DNA from: Dactylonectria macrodidyma
Lineage: Eukaryota > Ascomycota > Sordariomycetes > Hypocreales > Nectriaceae
Direction: 5' to 3'
DNA length: 64,000 bases
Assembly (NCBI GenBank): GCA_020744425.1
Contig: JAGMUV010000008.1
Location: forward strand, 1,922,001-1,986,000
Position numbers and translations under genes: made by a program. Under the pieces are notes generated by a model. It did no database searches, was not told the DNA's origin, and worked only from the letters and a program-made list of their open reading frames with translations. How positions within the stretch are numbered: the stretch's first letter is position 1; each line of letters opens with the position of its first letter. Positions 1-14,400 of this stretch are shown piece by piece.

Positions 1-3000
1 CAAAAGCAAGCAACCAGCAGCGGCATCGAGCACCGCAAATCCCCCGCTGAAAGGAAGGATGGGCCGGGGACTGGGATTCGGAATTGCAGCTTCTGGAAAG
101 GCACACACCCCCGAGGGCAATCAAGGGCCCAAGGCATCCTGGGTTTTGCCTGACCAGGAAGTTGGGTGCCATTGAATGCATCCCTATGGCCTTATCCAGC
201 CTTTGGCGGCGATCGACCTCCCACACGCATGAATTGTACGTCAGTTTGAATCATGCCTACCAAAGAACTGGCCTTGTCCCCCCTTCTCAATCCTCACCAG
301 CAACCTCGAGAGCAGGCCCGAATAGCTCAAGCACCGATCCCTGGAAGGCAACCATGTCCTGGGTGTGGGCATGGTATCCATGCCACCGTCGGCGACCGTT
401 TCTCCCTCGTCCACGTGGGGAGGGAGGGGAAAGGCAAAGATGGGATCAAGCCTGGAGGAACAGTGGACAGACAGACGGAGTGCTCCGCTATCTCTAACGG
501 TCATGCAGAATGGAGGTTCCGCCGGATACTACGTACAAACAGACAGACTCCTCGGGCTGATTGCAAGCAGTTTGCCAAGACTCATGGCACATGGGGGCAC
601 ACACGGGCATTCTGCGCACTCAAACATATTTAGTTGAGCCAGGACTTACATGCACGTCGTCTGTCAATTGGTGTGGCTACTACGCATGGAGAGGAGACGT
701 GGTGGATGGCCTCGTCGCGTCAATCGCGTCAATAGAGCCGATCTAGGTGAGGGGTATGGCACATACTATCGGAACGGAGGGATGCGTATCCGTGTAGTAG
801 TCGCGTGTGCATTGTCTCCGTTTATCAACGTCGGATATTCGTGTGCCTTGACAGTACGGTATGTACGTTTACGAGGCGGCATTCCTTTGTACGAATGGCA
901 TGTCCTGGCCGACTTGCTGTGTGGAGAGGGACCAGGCTTTTGGTGTGTGTGGATGCGTCTTGCGGCTTGCGCGTGCTTGTTGGTGGCTGTGTGCGATAGT
1001 CGGGTTCCTGCATTAAATTGAGGAGCGCGACGCCAAGGGTTTCTTTTTAGGCTTGAAAGAGTGCATAGTGAGTGCTCCATCCCGGTGAGCGAAAAGCGAA
1101 CCCGAATGACCTGACCGATTGAGGGGGAAAGAATTGGCATTGGAGATGCGATGGGAGAGATATGGAGAGATGGGAGGAGGATTTGGTGACATGAGCAACG
1201 GGACGGGTCCCGACGATGAAGGCCCCCCAGATACCACTGCTAATACTGGGTAACTATAAGATGGTGGCCCTATATATCATATCATATAACGGGTGCTAAT
1301 ACTCCACAGCAGGGCGAGCCGTCGAGCCGTCCAAGCGATCGCTCGATTTTCATCCGCAGCTACGGAACATAGCCTTTTGAGGCCCATGGATGATGCAACA
1401 TCCCCGCATTCAACTTCAACGCCCGCATAACATTGTACTACTTCGTAAGTATGTGCATAGGTCGCCACCAGTATCATCACCCGGTGAGGCATCACGCGCA
1501 TGCGCATGATTGAAGCGGATGCAGATGATCGGAATATCTCGTCCGGTGAGCGTGGGGTGCCTCAGTGGCAAGATGCTAGAGGGAGTGAGGCGCAGGCGAT
1601 AGGTAGGTACGCAAGCCGCGTCTACAGCAAGTAAGCCGCGTTGACAGCACCTAATGAGGCCAAAGTCTAGGCCCAATCGCCAATCGCAGGCGCTGCAGCA
1701 GACTTACAGTTTGCGATGTGATGTGACGGCGATGCGATGCGATGCGATGCGATGCAATACATCTGGAGCGAGGGAACAAGCCTAATGTACTACGTACGTA
1801 CTGTTCAAGGCAACAAGGCACACGCCCTCCCGGAATTGGCAGGGAAGTCGACTCGTAAAAGCACACCTTGTCACTCATCACTCACCACTACTGTACGAAG
1901 TATGTACTCATCACACTTTCACTCATCACACCGCATTGCATTTGCATCCGTCTTCCCCCCCCGTCGCCGCGAACCTACGCACGCACGCAACCCCCGACCC
2001 GTTGCATACGGCCTTACGCACGGAATCGGCCTCGAATTGACGCTTTCGGCATGTCTTCAGCTGGCCGCCGGCACCGATCCCGGAGGAGCCGGTGAGAGGA
2101 GGGCGTGCCGCATCTGAAGAGAGAATTGTGAGAGAACTCGAGCGAAAGAAGTGAACAGGAAACGGATGAGCCGGCGATGCGACAGATGGCGTTGTGTGTG
2201 CACATGACTCAAATATGACGAAGCAATGGAAGGATGTTAGGCAGAGAGCCAAGGACTTCGTAAACGCTTTCGTCATTGCTTGGTGACACAGGGCCATCCA
2301 TCACCGAGTTGACAAGAGCTCCAGTGCACTACAGAGCCGACGGACGCTAACAAGGCCCACGTTTTTCTAGGCCTTAATAGGCTTGCCTGGAGCGCTGACA
2401 CTGGCAAGACTGGGGGGCTAGAATGGGGGGCGAGCGGAGTAGCAGGCGGCTCGGATGCAAGCCAGCCGTAGCCGTTGGAGTTTGAGAGGGTTGGATCTGT
2501 TCAAGTCACGTCCTCAAGCTGATCCGCGTTGATGATGCCATGATGCATGCCATGGGCTGGATGTGTCGAAATCTATTCCTCACTAAGAGACTTGCTTTGT
2601 CGTTGTTGTTTGCTTTTGACTCCTCGGCATCGCAACCTCCCCCTCGCCGCCTTGCTCGCAAGCTACAGCCTCTTTTGAATTGAAGACAACACTAAAAAGA
2701 AAAGTACAAAGTATAAACTTTTCTTTTTGCACTGACCGTTGGAGAGAGGGTCGGAGGGGGTAGCCAACTTGGAGCTTTTAGTCCCAACTGGAGGTGGCAT
2801 TGGAGGGGTGGCTCTGTACCGTGGCGTCGGGACATTCGATACGACCCTCAAGGCCATCAAGGCTAACAAAATCCTGGGCTCCCCAACCCGTATTAGCAGG
2901 AGCAGGGCCTTTGCTCGGGTGCGCGATGCCGTCGCTGGTGAGTGGACGGATTTATTCCTAGCCTGGAGGGCCCGACTTTGGGATCAAATCTGATTTCCCT

Positions 3001-6000
3001 CAGGGCATATCGTCGTTGGCCTCGTCGACTTACCGCCTCCCAGGCCGTCTTTGCTAGGGATGTTCGTTGGTGGTTGGCCTCGAAAGTGCTTGGGCCTCCC
3101 TGTTCGTCCTGGGTTGCTCCCTGGAATGTAGCATCTTCTCCCTGTCTGGTCTGCCTGTCAAAGATGCCGATATCCGCTCTCGGTGCAACCCACCCTGGTG
3201 TTTTTGTTGCTCCTTGCCTTGTCTGTATAACCCTGGCCTTGTCGCTATCCGCATTGGCCATCCTTGCCTATGGAGCCTTGAATATCCTAGCTGCCCCCTC
3301 ATGGACCATGATACCCTAGCCCGTCAAAAAGCCTCCAGGGGAGCCGACCTCTCGTTTTTGAGGCCCTCCTCTCGAAAAATTGCTGCTTCCCCCAAGCTGC
3401 CTGTCGGTGCGGGAATCTATCCGTGTAGACCGGGCCCCCATCCCTGTTCTTTCTGTCCAATTCCCTCGGCTGGGCGAACAAGCTTCGACATGGGGGAGGG
3501 GGTGCACGAGAATTGAAGCCCTCCGGATACTCTCTCTTGCGGAAGTGCCGCCTGCTTGGGCATAGCTTCTTCGGCGGACCAGCCGCGGCGGTGCTGGAGT
3601 GTGTTTTGGAATTGGCGAGGGTCGTGGTCGATTCGACAAGGCTTGCGTCTCCTTCAATTCCCCCAGACCGCTGCGACGTGACGATCTTTAATCAGAAGTC
3701 GCTGGGACGATGGAGTCATTGAAATGATGGAGGTTCGCTGAAATGATGGAATCCAACGACTTGGGTCACTTGGGGTGATTTGGGGATGGGGCCCCGGCCC
3801 ACTGGGCTCACTTCTCTGTACGGCGCAGTTCGTCGAATCCTACTATTCAATTTGCCTGTTCGAGCAGAAAGAGGAGAGCCAAGGACCCTACTGCGTACGT
3901 ACAGTACTGCAAGCCTAGATTTTGCGCCTGAGCCCATCCCCGATGCAGAGTGCCGCTGCGGGGTGAAGGCATCCGGGAACTCAACTCTGTGGGTATCCCT
4001 TCGTATACGACCGATGACCAGTCACTTATCGCCGGGGGGGAGTGTTGACTGGGACTGACTGTTGCGCGTATCCCGCCGTACCCAGCCTGGTCGCCCACGA
4101 CTAGGCGACAACGGCGAGTCCGTGGTATTGGATCCCTTTTCCAAATAGCCATACCATGCCGTGCAAGGGATAGAATGGATGAGCTCCTCTTTGGGCCAAG
4201 ATTTGCTCCATCTCGTCGTCCCAGACATCCGGTTCTCTGGGGCGGTCCCAAGACGTCTCGCCGGAAGCGATGCGTTACTGCTTGCTTGTCCGCCTCATTC
4301 GGATAGGGAGCTGTCCGGCGCGGCAGGGGGGCTGGAAGATTAACCCTCCGGTTTACAAGGCCATCCTATAACGTGCCGATGTTTCGACACCGTTTGGCTG
4401 CGTGTTTTGGCATACCCGTCTGCTCTTTCACACGGCAGCAGCTGCAAGACCCTTAGAAACGTCGTCACTCCGGCCCACGATCTGGCCCGAGCTGTGCTGC
4501 AACGGCGTCGGTTTCGCATGTCCGATGAAGGCGGCCCTTGCGCAAAAGTAAAGAACAGAGTGCCGGGGTGCAGAAGGAAGTAGTGTCGCCCTTAATCCAC
4601 GTGCGGCAGTTCTGGATGGCTGATACCGGCGTGCTTGGGCCTCTTCCGGGGGACACTTAGACCACGAGCCGGGTGGACGACGTCGGCCATGAAATATTTG
4701 TCAAAGCAAGCAAGCCCTGCTCGATTGTTGCAGGTCTTGCGAGGTCTGCTGACCGCGCAATCAAGCGGGCAGGGCAAGGCTACTGTTGTTAAACGGTCTA
4801 GAGCTGCCGATCGCACTGTCGGCCATTGAGTGGGGTTGCAATCTGTTGATATCACCGATCAGACTAACAGTCGCCTTTGGGGCTTGTTACTGTTGATCTC
4901 CTTGGGTTGGATTCTTAGGGGGACTGGGGGGTTATAAGCTAGTGGCATGATGTAGCTCGGGATGGCGCGTTTGGACTCGGCAGTGTCTCAAAGAATCCGA
5001 GTGTATGTCGCCATTCGAGGTCTTGACCTAAGATGAATTATCATTCGAGTTTGGGTTTGGTGTGCTTTGACCGCTCCCGGTGAGAGACTTGAGAGGTTCT
5101 CGAGTATCTCGAGGATGGGCCTTGGTTCAATGGGATATGTTTGTTAGAAATGGAAACTTGCTAATAATTGTGGGAGTAAATGGGTCGGGTGCGTTTTGAC
5201 TCGGAGTGAGTTACAATGGATCTTGTTCCTGGATAAAGATTTACATCACTCGTTGCCTGGAGTAGGTCTGAGGTTGTTGAAATGGCATTGCGTACTCTCA
5301 TACTCGAGTGCAGGACGGGGACTGACAACGTTGAGAGAGGCACATCTGTTGCAAAGACACTTGCTAGTATATAGCTATTATGTCTACTAGTCGATGTCAT
5401 ATGGATAAACCAGTGCGCTTCCTCATATTAGTTTAGCCCTTAGCTCTTGCAGGATCTATGGTGATAGAGAGGAGCCTTCCTTCCTCAACCATTGCGTGTG
5501 TAACTGAGCAATATCACTGATAATCAACGTACTACCTGTATCAATCTATCATGTTTATTGTCTCTATGAGCATATTTCTTCCCTGGCTCAAGTATTGCTC
5601 AATTTACAGCACGGTGTTGCCTTGCCATCGACGTTGAGTATGCCCCTGATGGAGGAAACAACATCAGGAATGCAGACATCCTGGGACGAATTCTTCTAGG
5701 TGGGTTGAATAGAAACTGCCATATACTACTGTAATGTGTTTGAATCACCATGAGATGATTCGTGCGCATGTCAACGTCAACATGTTGAGATGGCAAACCT
5801 TTCTGCCGCTTGTTTGTGTCAGCTCAGTATAGGGTATCACCACAGTCGGAAGGAGGTTGGATGTAAAAGACAATACTTGATATCGCAACACGTTGAAAAA
5901 CAGTATGTAAATACATGCTAGCATATAGCAGGGTTGTAATTCTTGATGGTAGTAATGATAAACAGTGTTTGCTGTCACATTTTCCCGCATACCATTGCGA

Positions 6001-8209
6001 GATCAGCAATTCACGTTACTCACAAATGGATGCACAACTTGACAGGCGCAGGATTGGCCTGCAGATTCAAACCACCAAACTTAACGACATTCGCAAACAT
6101 CCGATCTGTGTTATCGTTGATCCCGTCGCTTAGTACCTTGTGAAGGGATGTTCGCGGTGGCGTCAGTTTTGTTGATGCCTGATCCCGAACCTGGACAGAT
6201 CTACATGTCCCACATAGCAAACGGGCCCTGGGTATTTGGGCAGCATTTGGGGCCCAACGTTAAAAAACTGACCCAAGGGTTCGGAAGATACTCTGGTGAT
6301 CATGGGTCCGCAGACAGGAAGATGAGTGCTGATCTCCTTTCTCTGTTCACTCTTAGAGGCAATGACCCTGTTGACCAAACAGGACGCAAAGGTTGGGTAG
6401 GACAAACTGTAGGAACGAGGTTTCCCTCAGCAAATTTACTCGCAATGCTACATAGGCACGCAAGGTATTTGCTATATGATTATCTGTTGGTTTGCTAATC
6501 CTTCACGAACTCTATCATGGCTCATCCGCACTTCGGAAATTGTGTATGAAGTGGCCCGTCCTGAGCCAGTATCATATATAATGAGCAAGCCTTCCCATAC
6601 ACAATTCGAAACAACCTAAGCCTTTGCATCCCTTGAAACAACAAGGATATATATAAATTTATACTTGAGCGACTCGGTAAACCACAACATTCCTGGTGTC
6701 CAACCCACAATAGAGCCAGTGACTGCCACCTTCGATTTCCTCTATACTATCCGTATCTTGCCCTACTCAGCTCACTCAACTCACTCAAAGATGAGTTCCG
6801 CGCCGTGCTTGGAATCACCTGACCTCAGCCCTGGCGACAAAGGTACCCAATTGTGGGGGCTACGAACGACATTACGGCGACGTTCGCATCATCTTCAGCA
6901 CGGCTAACTATGACGGCCTGTAGTGTGCGCAGCTCAGTCGGCACTTGGACACTGCTATCGCAAAGAGGTTCATCGGCGTCGAACCAGCGCTGGCTGTTGA
7001 TGGCCTGGACCTTGTGCTTCGGCTATCTAATCGACAACATTTTGCTGCGGCAAGCCTAACACGATGGCAGTCCAATACGAAAGCATCTTCCGAAACCCTT
7101 ACCACGTCTTCTGCTAAGTCATCGAGTTTTCTTGGCTTCCTGCAAGCTTGGAGAACTTGGGCAAGAGGCTGAACCCATGAGGGCCGTTCTGAGTTTACAC
7201 GACATATATACATGACGTATCCGAGCAGCACATTCACTTGCGAAACCTGCACTTATGAGCAAAGAAGACCGATGTCGAGCAGGTTCTCAAAGACGACGGA
7301 TTCGAACAGTGTGTATTCTTCTGACCTCACTTTCAACCCTACCACCTACACGATCGCAAGGGCTGATACCGCTTTCAGCCTGCAGACAGGGAGACTGCGC
7401 AGTAAGTATCATATTCGTTGTCAGAACACGTTCAATATGGCTAACCCGCTTCTTCCAGCACCCTACACTCATCTATACTATCACTCCTCCAGTAGTCTCC
7501 CCTCAAGAGATAGTAACGATATACCTATTTTTGACGACATGGCTGCGAACAAGACACACCGAGAGATATGCCGAAACTACATTACGCGAGTATAATGGTT
7601 GGGAGATATGTGGTGGAGGACGTCACTCGAGTAGTCCTCATGTACGATGGACGCTTGGATGCAGAATTTTGCTCAAGAGCAAGACGAAAACGCAAACCTA
7701 AAGGCTTGAGTATGATTGGGACGGATTGGAATGGAGATCAGGCACGAAAACTGAAGGGTGGCTGACTCAAGGGAGTCTAGTTGGAGGCTGAGACGAGTTG
7801 ACAAGTCTGATCACTACCTCACTAGTGAGAAAGAGGTCTCGCGCGATGGGAAGAGGCCTGGATAAAGAAACAATATTGTGGAGGGGGTTTTGAATTGAAG
7901 AGAGAGCTATGCATTGGAAACTAAGAGTCAGATGGGTGGACGGAAGTACAATTAAGACGTGGATTCTTTGTGAAGCCTGGTGCAGAGGACACTTCTAGAG
8001 ATGGACCTGTACAGTGCGCACGTGCTCATGGCAGCTCGACTAGGGCACGCAAACGTGATACAGTGCGCAAATTCCCGAATACCCACTGTATTAGCCCCTC
8101 GGCGCGAATGGACCCTTCAAGGTAGCGTTTCGTGGATCGCGACTGCGCTGGCAGCTCCGGAGCCTCAGAAACTTGGCCGCCGGTTGTCGATACCTCGTTC
8201 TAGCGTTCC
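1..8209. other. Long gene-poor stretch, no supported gene
   Basis: I read all frames here and found no conserved domain, no chain of exons joined by plausible splice sites, and no RNA gene. The open frames present are short, mostly lack ATG starts with good context and overlap each other on both strands, which is what random GC-rich sequence gives. Roughly the first 4.8 kb is GC-rich with C/T-rich runs, and the rest is closer to even composition. An 8 kb gap is long for a compact fungal genome, so it could hold a large promoter, a long untranslated leader or a non-coding RNA. I cannot show any of these. Confidence 0.5.
1731..1757. repeat. GATGC pentanucleotide microsatellite
   Basis: The unit GATGC (read as gatgcgatgc...) is repeated about five times in tandem, then decays into gatgcaatac. 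It lies in the gene-poor stretch and has no coding context. It is a simple-sequence repeat likely to vary in length between strains. Confidence 0.8.
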
Positions 8210-10442
8210 ATGGAGGCATCACCACTCACCCGCCAACTCCCGCCGGAGGTCTTTACCCCGAAGATCATCCAGCTGTACGACTCGCTGTTCAAGGTCAGCT
8301 CCCATCTCTTTGTTCCCTCCCTGCGCTTCCCCGAGATGACCCTAATTGTGTGTCTGGAAGGTATTCACATCTCTTGCGCTGCCTGCTATACCTGACCCTC
8401 TCCCGCTTGCGATGCACCCCAACTGATCGATTTCTGCCCGAAACTAGGACGAAGATGACGACGAAAAGACCGACGGCTTCTGGGCCGAGTTCTTCCTCCT
8501 GCGACCCGATCGAGCTGTCCTGAGGAGCATCCTGGCTGGGCTCAGCCCCAGCGATGTCCTGCTCCTCGAGGATCGGACGAGAGAGCTCTTTGCTAGAGCC
8601 ACAGCAGCAGTCAAGACTGGACATGGCGTCGTGCCGCTCCATGCGTTGGACGTGAGCTTTCCGCCTTCGACGAGCTCTGTTGGTGTCTTGCTGACCCTGT
8701 CTAGACCTTGAGCGTCTTCCTGTCCTGTCTCCTCTCCAAACGATACCCCCACCCGAGTTCCGATATCATGGTCGTGCTCGCGGGCCTCGACCATATTGAT
8801 AGTGCCTTTACCGAGTTTGTCGGAGCTTTGGATGGTGTCATCCGGAACGGCAAGAGCTGTGAGATACGAGCACACGACCATGCGAAGGCCAGACGCTGAC
8901 AAGGCTAACTAGTGGAAATCCGGTTCAAGGCTGTAGAAGTGCTTCTTGCAGTGACGGCGGGGGCCTACCAGACGACTCTGTTGACCTACCTGATCCAAAG
9001 AGACCTCTTCCCTTCGGTCATGAAGGTATGCCGACCAACACCAAGCCTCTTGAGTTTGGCTAATCATGCGTAGTTGATCCAAGACTCCGAATCTCCAGCC
9101 CAGATCCTCGAACCCTTCACCCTCCTCGGCATCCTCGCCAACTACAATAAGTTCGAATTCCAAAACCCGTACCAGCTTCGTCTGAACGACTTTGTGAACG
9201 AGGCGGCGATCCAGAAGATCATTAGATCCGTAGGCAACACCTGCCAATCGGTGCGATCACGGTACATCAAGATTCAGGATGACCTGCCCGAGGGCTGGAC
9301 CTTCAGCGCCACTCTGAACATGATTGGGCTAGGGGCTATTGCTCCTGGGCCTAAGCCAGTGAAGAAACCGGTCTACGATGTTGAGACTGCCAAGAGGCTA
9401 TTCACCCAACTGTATGTTCCACGTAGCCCTCCGTCGAGAATCCTCCTAACACTTAACTAGACCCGAAGAACAAGCCGCCGTGTTGTTGGCGGCATATGAC
9501 TTTGCACATGCTAATAAGCTCTTTTGCTTCAATCTGGTCACGATGGCGGCTCAACCCGACGAGGAGCAGCCTATCGCTAGCTATCTTTCTCTAACATCCT
9601 ATCTCCTGCAACACGCATATCTGTCTTCTCGCGCCACCTACTACGCCCACCTTAATCTTATGGTGCTACGCCTTCTCATCGAAGACCCGGTGATTTGTAA
9701 GCGCATCTGCAGCGATGATTCCAAGGTGTCGGTGCGTCTATGCCGACAACGACAACCCTTCTTGCCCCTGGTCAAGGGTGAGCGCGTCCTTGCCATCTCG
9801 GTTCTGGACACCATGATTGACGCCATCAACCACAACCTCCGAAAGCGACTTGATGTCAGCCTCTACACCCTCTGCTTTGGCATCATGCTGCGGATTATCT
9901 CCTACCTCTCCCGTACACGTAACCGCCTCGAATACCACTGGGACGAGTTCTTCCGTTCCCTGCTCTCCATCATTCGTTTCCTCGCCACCTACACATCCGA
10001 CCTCAAGGACCTGCCACATATCGACACACTCCTCGACCAGGTTGTCAACCTCATAGCTCTGTCTCTCTCGGCAGGCGAGGCATTTCTTCCAACGCCCGCC
10101 GCCTACGACGATCTCTTCTACAAGGTCGTCGAGTCTGGTGAGGTGCTGACCAAGTTCAAGGAGAATTACCGCCTGGCAAACCGCGCTAGCAATTCTATCG
10201 ATACTATCATCGCTGTCAGCACTCACTATAAGCAAATACTCTCCGAAGGTGGCAGCCGACGGTCCAGCTTGACTACCCAGCAGGTCACCGAGGTCATCCG
10301 CCAGGGCTACGAGACGCTGAGCATCCAAGCCAAGGAGGGACTGGATTCGTGGGAGCGGTATCGTGAGGCCGACGAGAGGTCCCTGCTCAAGAAAATGGCC
10401 AGGGCTGCTGTAGGAGATGTGCTTGTTATGGTTGAGCGATAG
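8210..10442 (+). CDS. ARMH3-like protein (DUF1741, armadillo-like helical)
   Basis: Six exons join cleanly: 8210-8293, 8448-8651, 8705-8858, 8913-9025, 9074-9411 and 9461-10442, all with GT-AG introns and matching phase, giving 624 residues. The protein starts MEASPLTRQLPPEVF and is mainly alpha-helical throughout, without a signal peptide. The C-terminal half (for example LSLTSYLLQHAYLSSRA and LRIISYLSRTRNRLEYHW) matches what I know of the DUF1741 family, named ARMH3/C10orf76 in animals and UPF0588 in fission yeast. The animal member works at the Golgi with GBF1 and PI4KB; transfer of that role to fungi is inference. The ATG at 8210 was chosen because the family N-terminus follows directly and the first intron is in phase 0. 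This is a conserved housekeeping gene that marks the left border of the accessory region. Confidence 0.88.
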
Positions 10443-10784
10443 ATTGAATACCAAAAGCTTTGACGGGACTGTTCTGGGCGTTGTGTGATCGGCCTGCAAT
10501 ATGTAAGGGATAGACGGGCGGTATTGGGCTCTCCCTGGATTACAAAGGACAATTGTTCTCAATCTGAGCGACTAAAGACTCTTCCCTTGACCTGTAGGAG
10601 CAAGCGGTAGAGAGAACTTCGCTAAGAAGCTAAGATAATTATTGTCGCTTTAAACATATCTCAATGCGATTTACATCTGTCCCATGGCCTACTTAGCCGC
10701 TCCCAAGAGTATTCAAAAGAAGAGCAGCAGCACGCATGCATTAAATAAACAGAAACTGAAAACTGGCAAAAAGAAAGGCTGCGT
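10443..10784. other. Intergenic, 3' flank of ARMH3 gene
   Basis: It contains the 3' untranslated region of the upstream gene and an AT-rich spacer before the tRNA gene. I see no further feature. Confidence 0.5.
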
Positions 10785-10866
10785 TGCGTAATCTGGGAAT
10801 CGAACCCAGGGCTCCCCGACGTTGCTCGGATGGCAACGGAGAATTTTACCACTAAACCAATTACGC
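10785..10866 (-). tRNA. tRNA-Gly (GCC) with an 11-nt intron
   Basis: The minus strand reads GCGTAAT at the 5' acceptor arm (10860-10866) and ATTACGC at the 3' arm (10786-10792), followed by the discriminator A. The D arm (GGTTTAGTGG), the T arm with GGTTCGATTCC, and an anticodon stem CTCCG/CGGGG around the loop TTGCCAT are visible. The anticodon is GCC. Eleven extra bases sit one position 3' of the anticodon, the standard site of nuclear tRNA introns. The T arm and all stems pair, so the gene looks functional. Confidence 0.93.
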
Positions 10867-11433
10867 TGGTTTTGATAAATTCTGAGGACTTTGATAGGGA
10901 ATATCAAAGTTTTGTGAAGATGTGGAGAAGACGGGGTAAGCAAACAGGATATCACACAGCAACCATTTTTATCTGGGGCGAGTTGCGATAAGAGCATTGA
11001 TTTTGTCAATCAAGTCGTCTGAATGAATGAGATTCGGGTCGAAACGAATTCAGATGTACTCATGTGTCAAAGTTCTTTCAGACCATGAGCATTGGCAGAC
11101 TGCGTGTATTACTAGGTATTCCGGGTGCCCGACTCACTGGATCACCGGTGCTAGGGTAAACGGACATGAAGGTTTGAAATATAGCATGGGAGAGAGTTTA
11201 CAAAGTCATCCTCCGCTGAGTTTCTGAAGCATGGGCCCATCGAACGATTGGCCCAGCAATCGATCTTGTATGCACAAGACACTTGATGGCTCATAGACAG
11301 GAATGGGGATAGGAAACTGGAGAATGATTAAAGAATCGATTTTTTTTTTCACGTAATGTGAGTTACGTCTTGAATCTTAAACTATATGTGGGAGATTCCT
11401 CCAGGAGACTACTCACTGTGCCGTAGAATCGAC
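10867..11433. other. Intergenic spacer
   Basis: It lies between the tRNA 5' side and the 3' end of the NLR-like gene. It includes a run of ten T at about 11340-11349, compatible with mRNA 3'-end processing signals of the neighbour. I see no gene here. Confidence 0.45.
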
Positions 11434-14400
11434 TCAACGATCCATCACTACCCCAATCTCTCGTAAGGCCCTCTCCTGGTCTTCATCCAAAACCCTTGAC
11501 CTGATTTCCCGCTCTTCATCCACCTTCTTTCTCAAATAGCCCTGCAGGAATCGGGGAAGTGAGGTGTTCCGGGACACGTACTCTCCAAACTCTTCCACCA
11601 ACATATCCAGCTCCTCAATGAGTTGGCGATCCTCGTCTAATACCTCTTCCCAGTCTTCTTTAAGCTCTTCAACCTTCTCTTTGCTCATCCGTGGCCCTAT
11701 TGACGAATGCCGACACAGATGTCGTATGCCCAGTTCCTCCATCGTTATACAACGGAGGATCGCGGACCGCATGGGAATGGAACTATCGAAGCCGCGAACT
11801 GTATCGGAGAGCCATTTAACCAACCATATATTTAAGTCAGTTGTTTCCCATTCCAGAGTTTCGCACTGTTCGCTCAAAACATCATCGCGCCCAGTCATGA
11901 AAAAATTCATAGGTAGACACCCGTCCTCTGGTGCACAAGCACAAGGGATCCGAGCAAATGCTTCAAAAGTGCGCACCGCCGAGCAGAGATCCTTTAACTT
12001 TGAACTTAGGCCGGGAGATTTTGTGTCGGATAGAAATTCCAAAGCCGCGAATCGTCCGAAGCCTCGTGCCACGCTGTGGGCAGCAGATACACCCAGCTGG
12101 TTCGGGACCGTGTCAAGTCGAGAACCCTTCTCTACCAGCCAGTCGCAGTACCGCAAACATGATTATAGTGTACTCAGGTCAGGCATAAAGAAAAAACAGT
12201 CTAACAGAGGTGTTCTCATGTTCGCATTTTGAGTGTCAAAATCGGTAAATCCGAGATCGAATGCAAGTGCAGCAGCTCTACTGCAGTTGATGATGTGATA
12301 TAACTAGTTGATGGTGTGATATAAACCATATGATAGGAGGTCGTAGTTCCCAGAATCATTTGCCATACAAACCTCAAGGGCTTGCGGAAGATGTACGCCC
12401 CTCTGACGTAGCGCTTGGAACAAGGGACCGGCAAAAGTGTCCGGGAATCTGTCATGCCCTCCGCCAAATGCTGCGAAATCTGTAGAGGCAAGAGTCGAAA
12501 ACGCAATGGCATGGAGTCTTTCTCGCCTGTTCCTGAGATGCTCGAGAAACATGGTTCTGGCTCTCATGGAACAGACTTCAAGAATCTCTCTACTATAGCC
12601 ATAAATGCTACAGTCCATAGTAAAAAAAGCTTCAGGCGCAAGTAGCAGTCGCAGTCGTAGCACATTCCTCACACGTCCTTCATATTGCGGGCATTTCCGC
12701 TCAGATGTAGGGCGTATACCACTGGAGGCACTCCAAAATAGTCAGCAATTTTCATTAGTATTTGGGCACGTACCTGGGCGAGGAGGAGTTGTAAGCCCCT
12801 AAGCCAGTTGCTACAGAAATGGAAAACCGTCTGGCCAATCTCTCCTTTCTCGGATAGGTATTGAGGTGAGGAGTCGCTCTCAAGGAGATCTCGGACTGAG
12901 CTTTCTGATCTATAGATGATAGCCATAGTGAGGACGCCATAGCTAGCTATAGCTTTGACGAGGTAAGCCTTGAACTATGCGAGACAACATACAAGGTGGG
13001 CACCTTCTGCTATACCTAGACGTTTGGGAAATATCTTCAAACGCGTCATATGAGGAAGGCAAAAGCGAAAACAAGATCCTGAGCTGCAAGGGGGTTAGTG
13101 GATCAACCTCGTCCAACACATCATATAAATGAGCAAAGTCCGGGGAACAAGAGCCCATATCAAATATCGTCCTGGAAGTTTGGCATCTCAGTTAAATCTT
13201 GGAACTTGAGTAGGAATGGCTTACCATCGGTAATTGTTTGTGGCGTTGAAGTTGGCACCAATGTCCCGAAGATAGTGAAAAAGGGCCCGGACTGCAACCA
13301 TCACTCTGTTGTCCCCATCTTGGAGAATTCTCCTAGCCATCTACAAGTATTAAGCAATTAAGAGAATTAGAGAGAGTGGAATGAGAATCACTATTTTAGG
13401 TATCAAATGATGGAGAAAGGTGTCGCCGTGCTCATCAACATCATTGGGTGAAGCCTCCCGTGATGTATATAGAATATGCAATTGGTGTTTCAGCTCCCGT
13501 AAAGCTTCCGCATATCTGAGTGGGTCGAAATTGGTGTTTGAAGGATGCCGCATCATCCAGGAGATTTTATTGAAGTCACTGTTAGTTGAAAACAGCTGGA
13601 AGGCCGGGCTGGCTTTCGAATCAACAGTCGTGGATACTCTCAAGGCTGGTGCAATTGAAAATTCTCCGGCTTCCCAATTTAACTTCAGGGATATAGCGAC
13701 TAACCGAGAGAGAGAAGGGCGTAATCCAGTGAAGGAAATGGCCATGCCGATTGATGTTTTCATTTGGTCTTGGTTATGAAGAATACAGTCGGGATGGTGT
13801 TGTCCACATCTTTCCTTGCGCATCAAGAAGGCAAACGGGCCCCATGATTGATGGTAGAAGTTGGTTTCCTGATATCGCCGACCGCGATGAAACTTCTAAC
13901 AGGTGCAAACTAATATTATTTGGTCACCGAAGTAGTTTGGTTTACTCTTAACTAGAGATTGCACGGTCTGAGAACGTTAACAAGTGTCCAAGGATGAAAA
14001 TTTTGTGGTCGTGAGATTTGAGCTTGTGATTGTACCTTGCGGAAGGTTCGAGAGCCGTAAATCTTCGACGGCGGACACCTGTTTTGCTTGTAAATAACGT
14101 GCTTTGATTAGGAAGCCGAAACCATACAATACTATTCAACTGCGCCGACTGCTCCGTAGATTTGATGATCAGCTCATGAAGGATCTCCCGAGGTGTAGAG
14201 GGGCTTTGCGCTGATCCGAAGAGCCCTTCGATTTGGGTTGCGACAATCCCAATTCGTCGACCTGTGCGTTCGACAACTGAAGGAACTGACACCAGGTTAG
14301 ATTTCACCTCGTCCAATGACCCTTGCGTGGCGATGAAGGCGTCTAACATCGCGGCCGTGGACCTCTCCACTCGTTGGCGACGCTGATGTTGATGTTGTTG

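Noticed and set aside
2942..3516. Overlapping plus-strand ORFs of 125 and 149 codons
   Set aside because: They overlap in different frames with Pro/Cys/Ser-rich translations; no splice structure or family motif supports either.
6845..7252. Possible decayed gene on either strand
   Set aside because: Some translations look protein-like, but no recognisable motif, exon chain or repeat end could be found.
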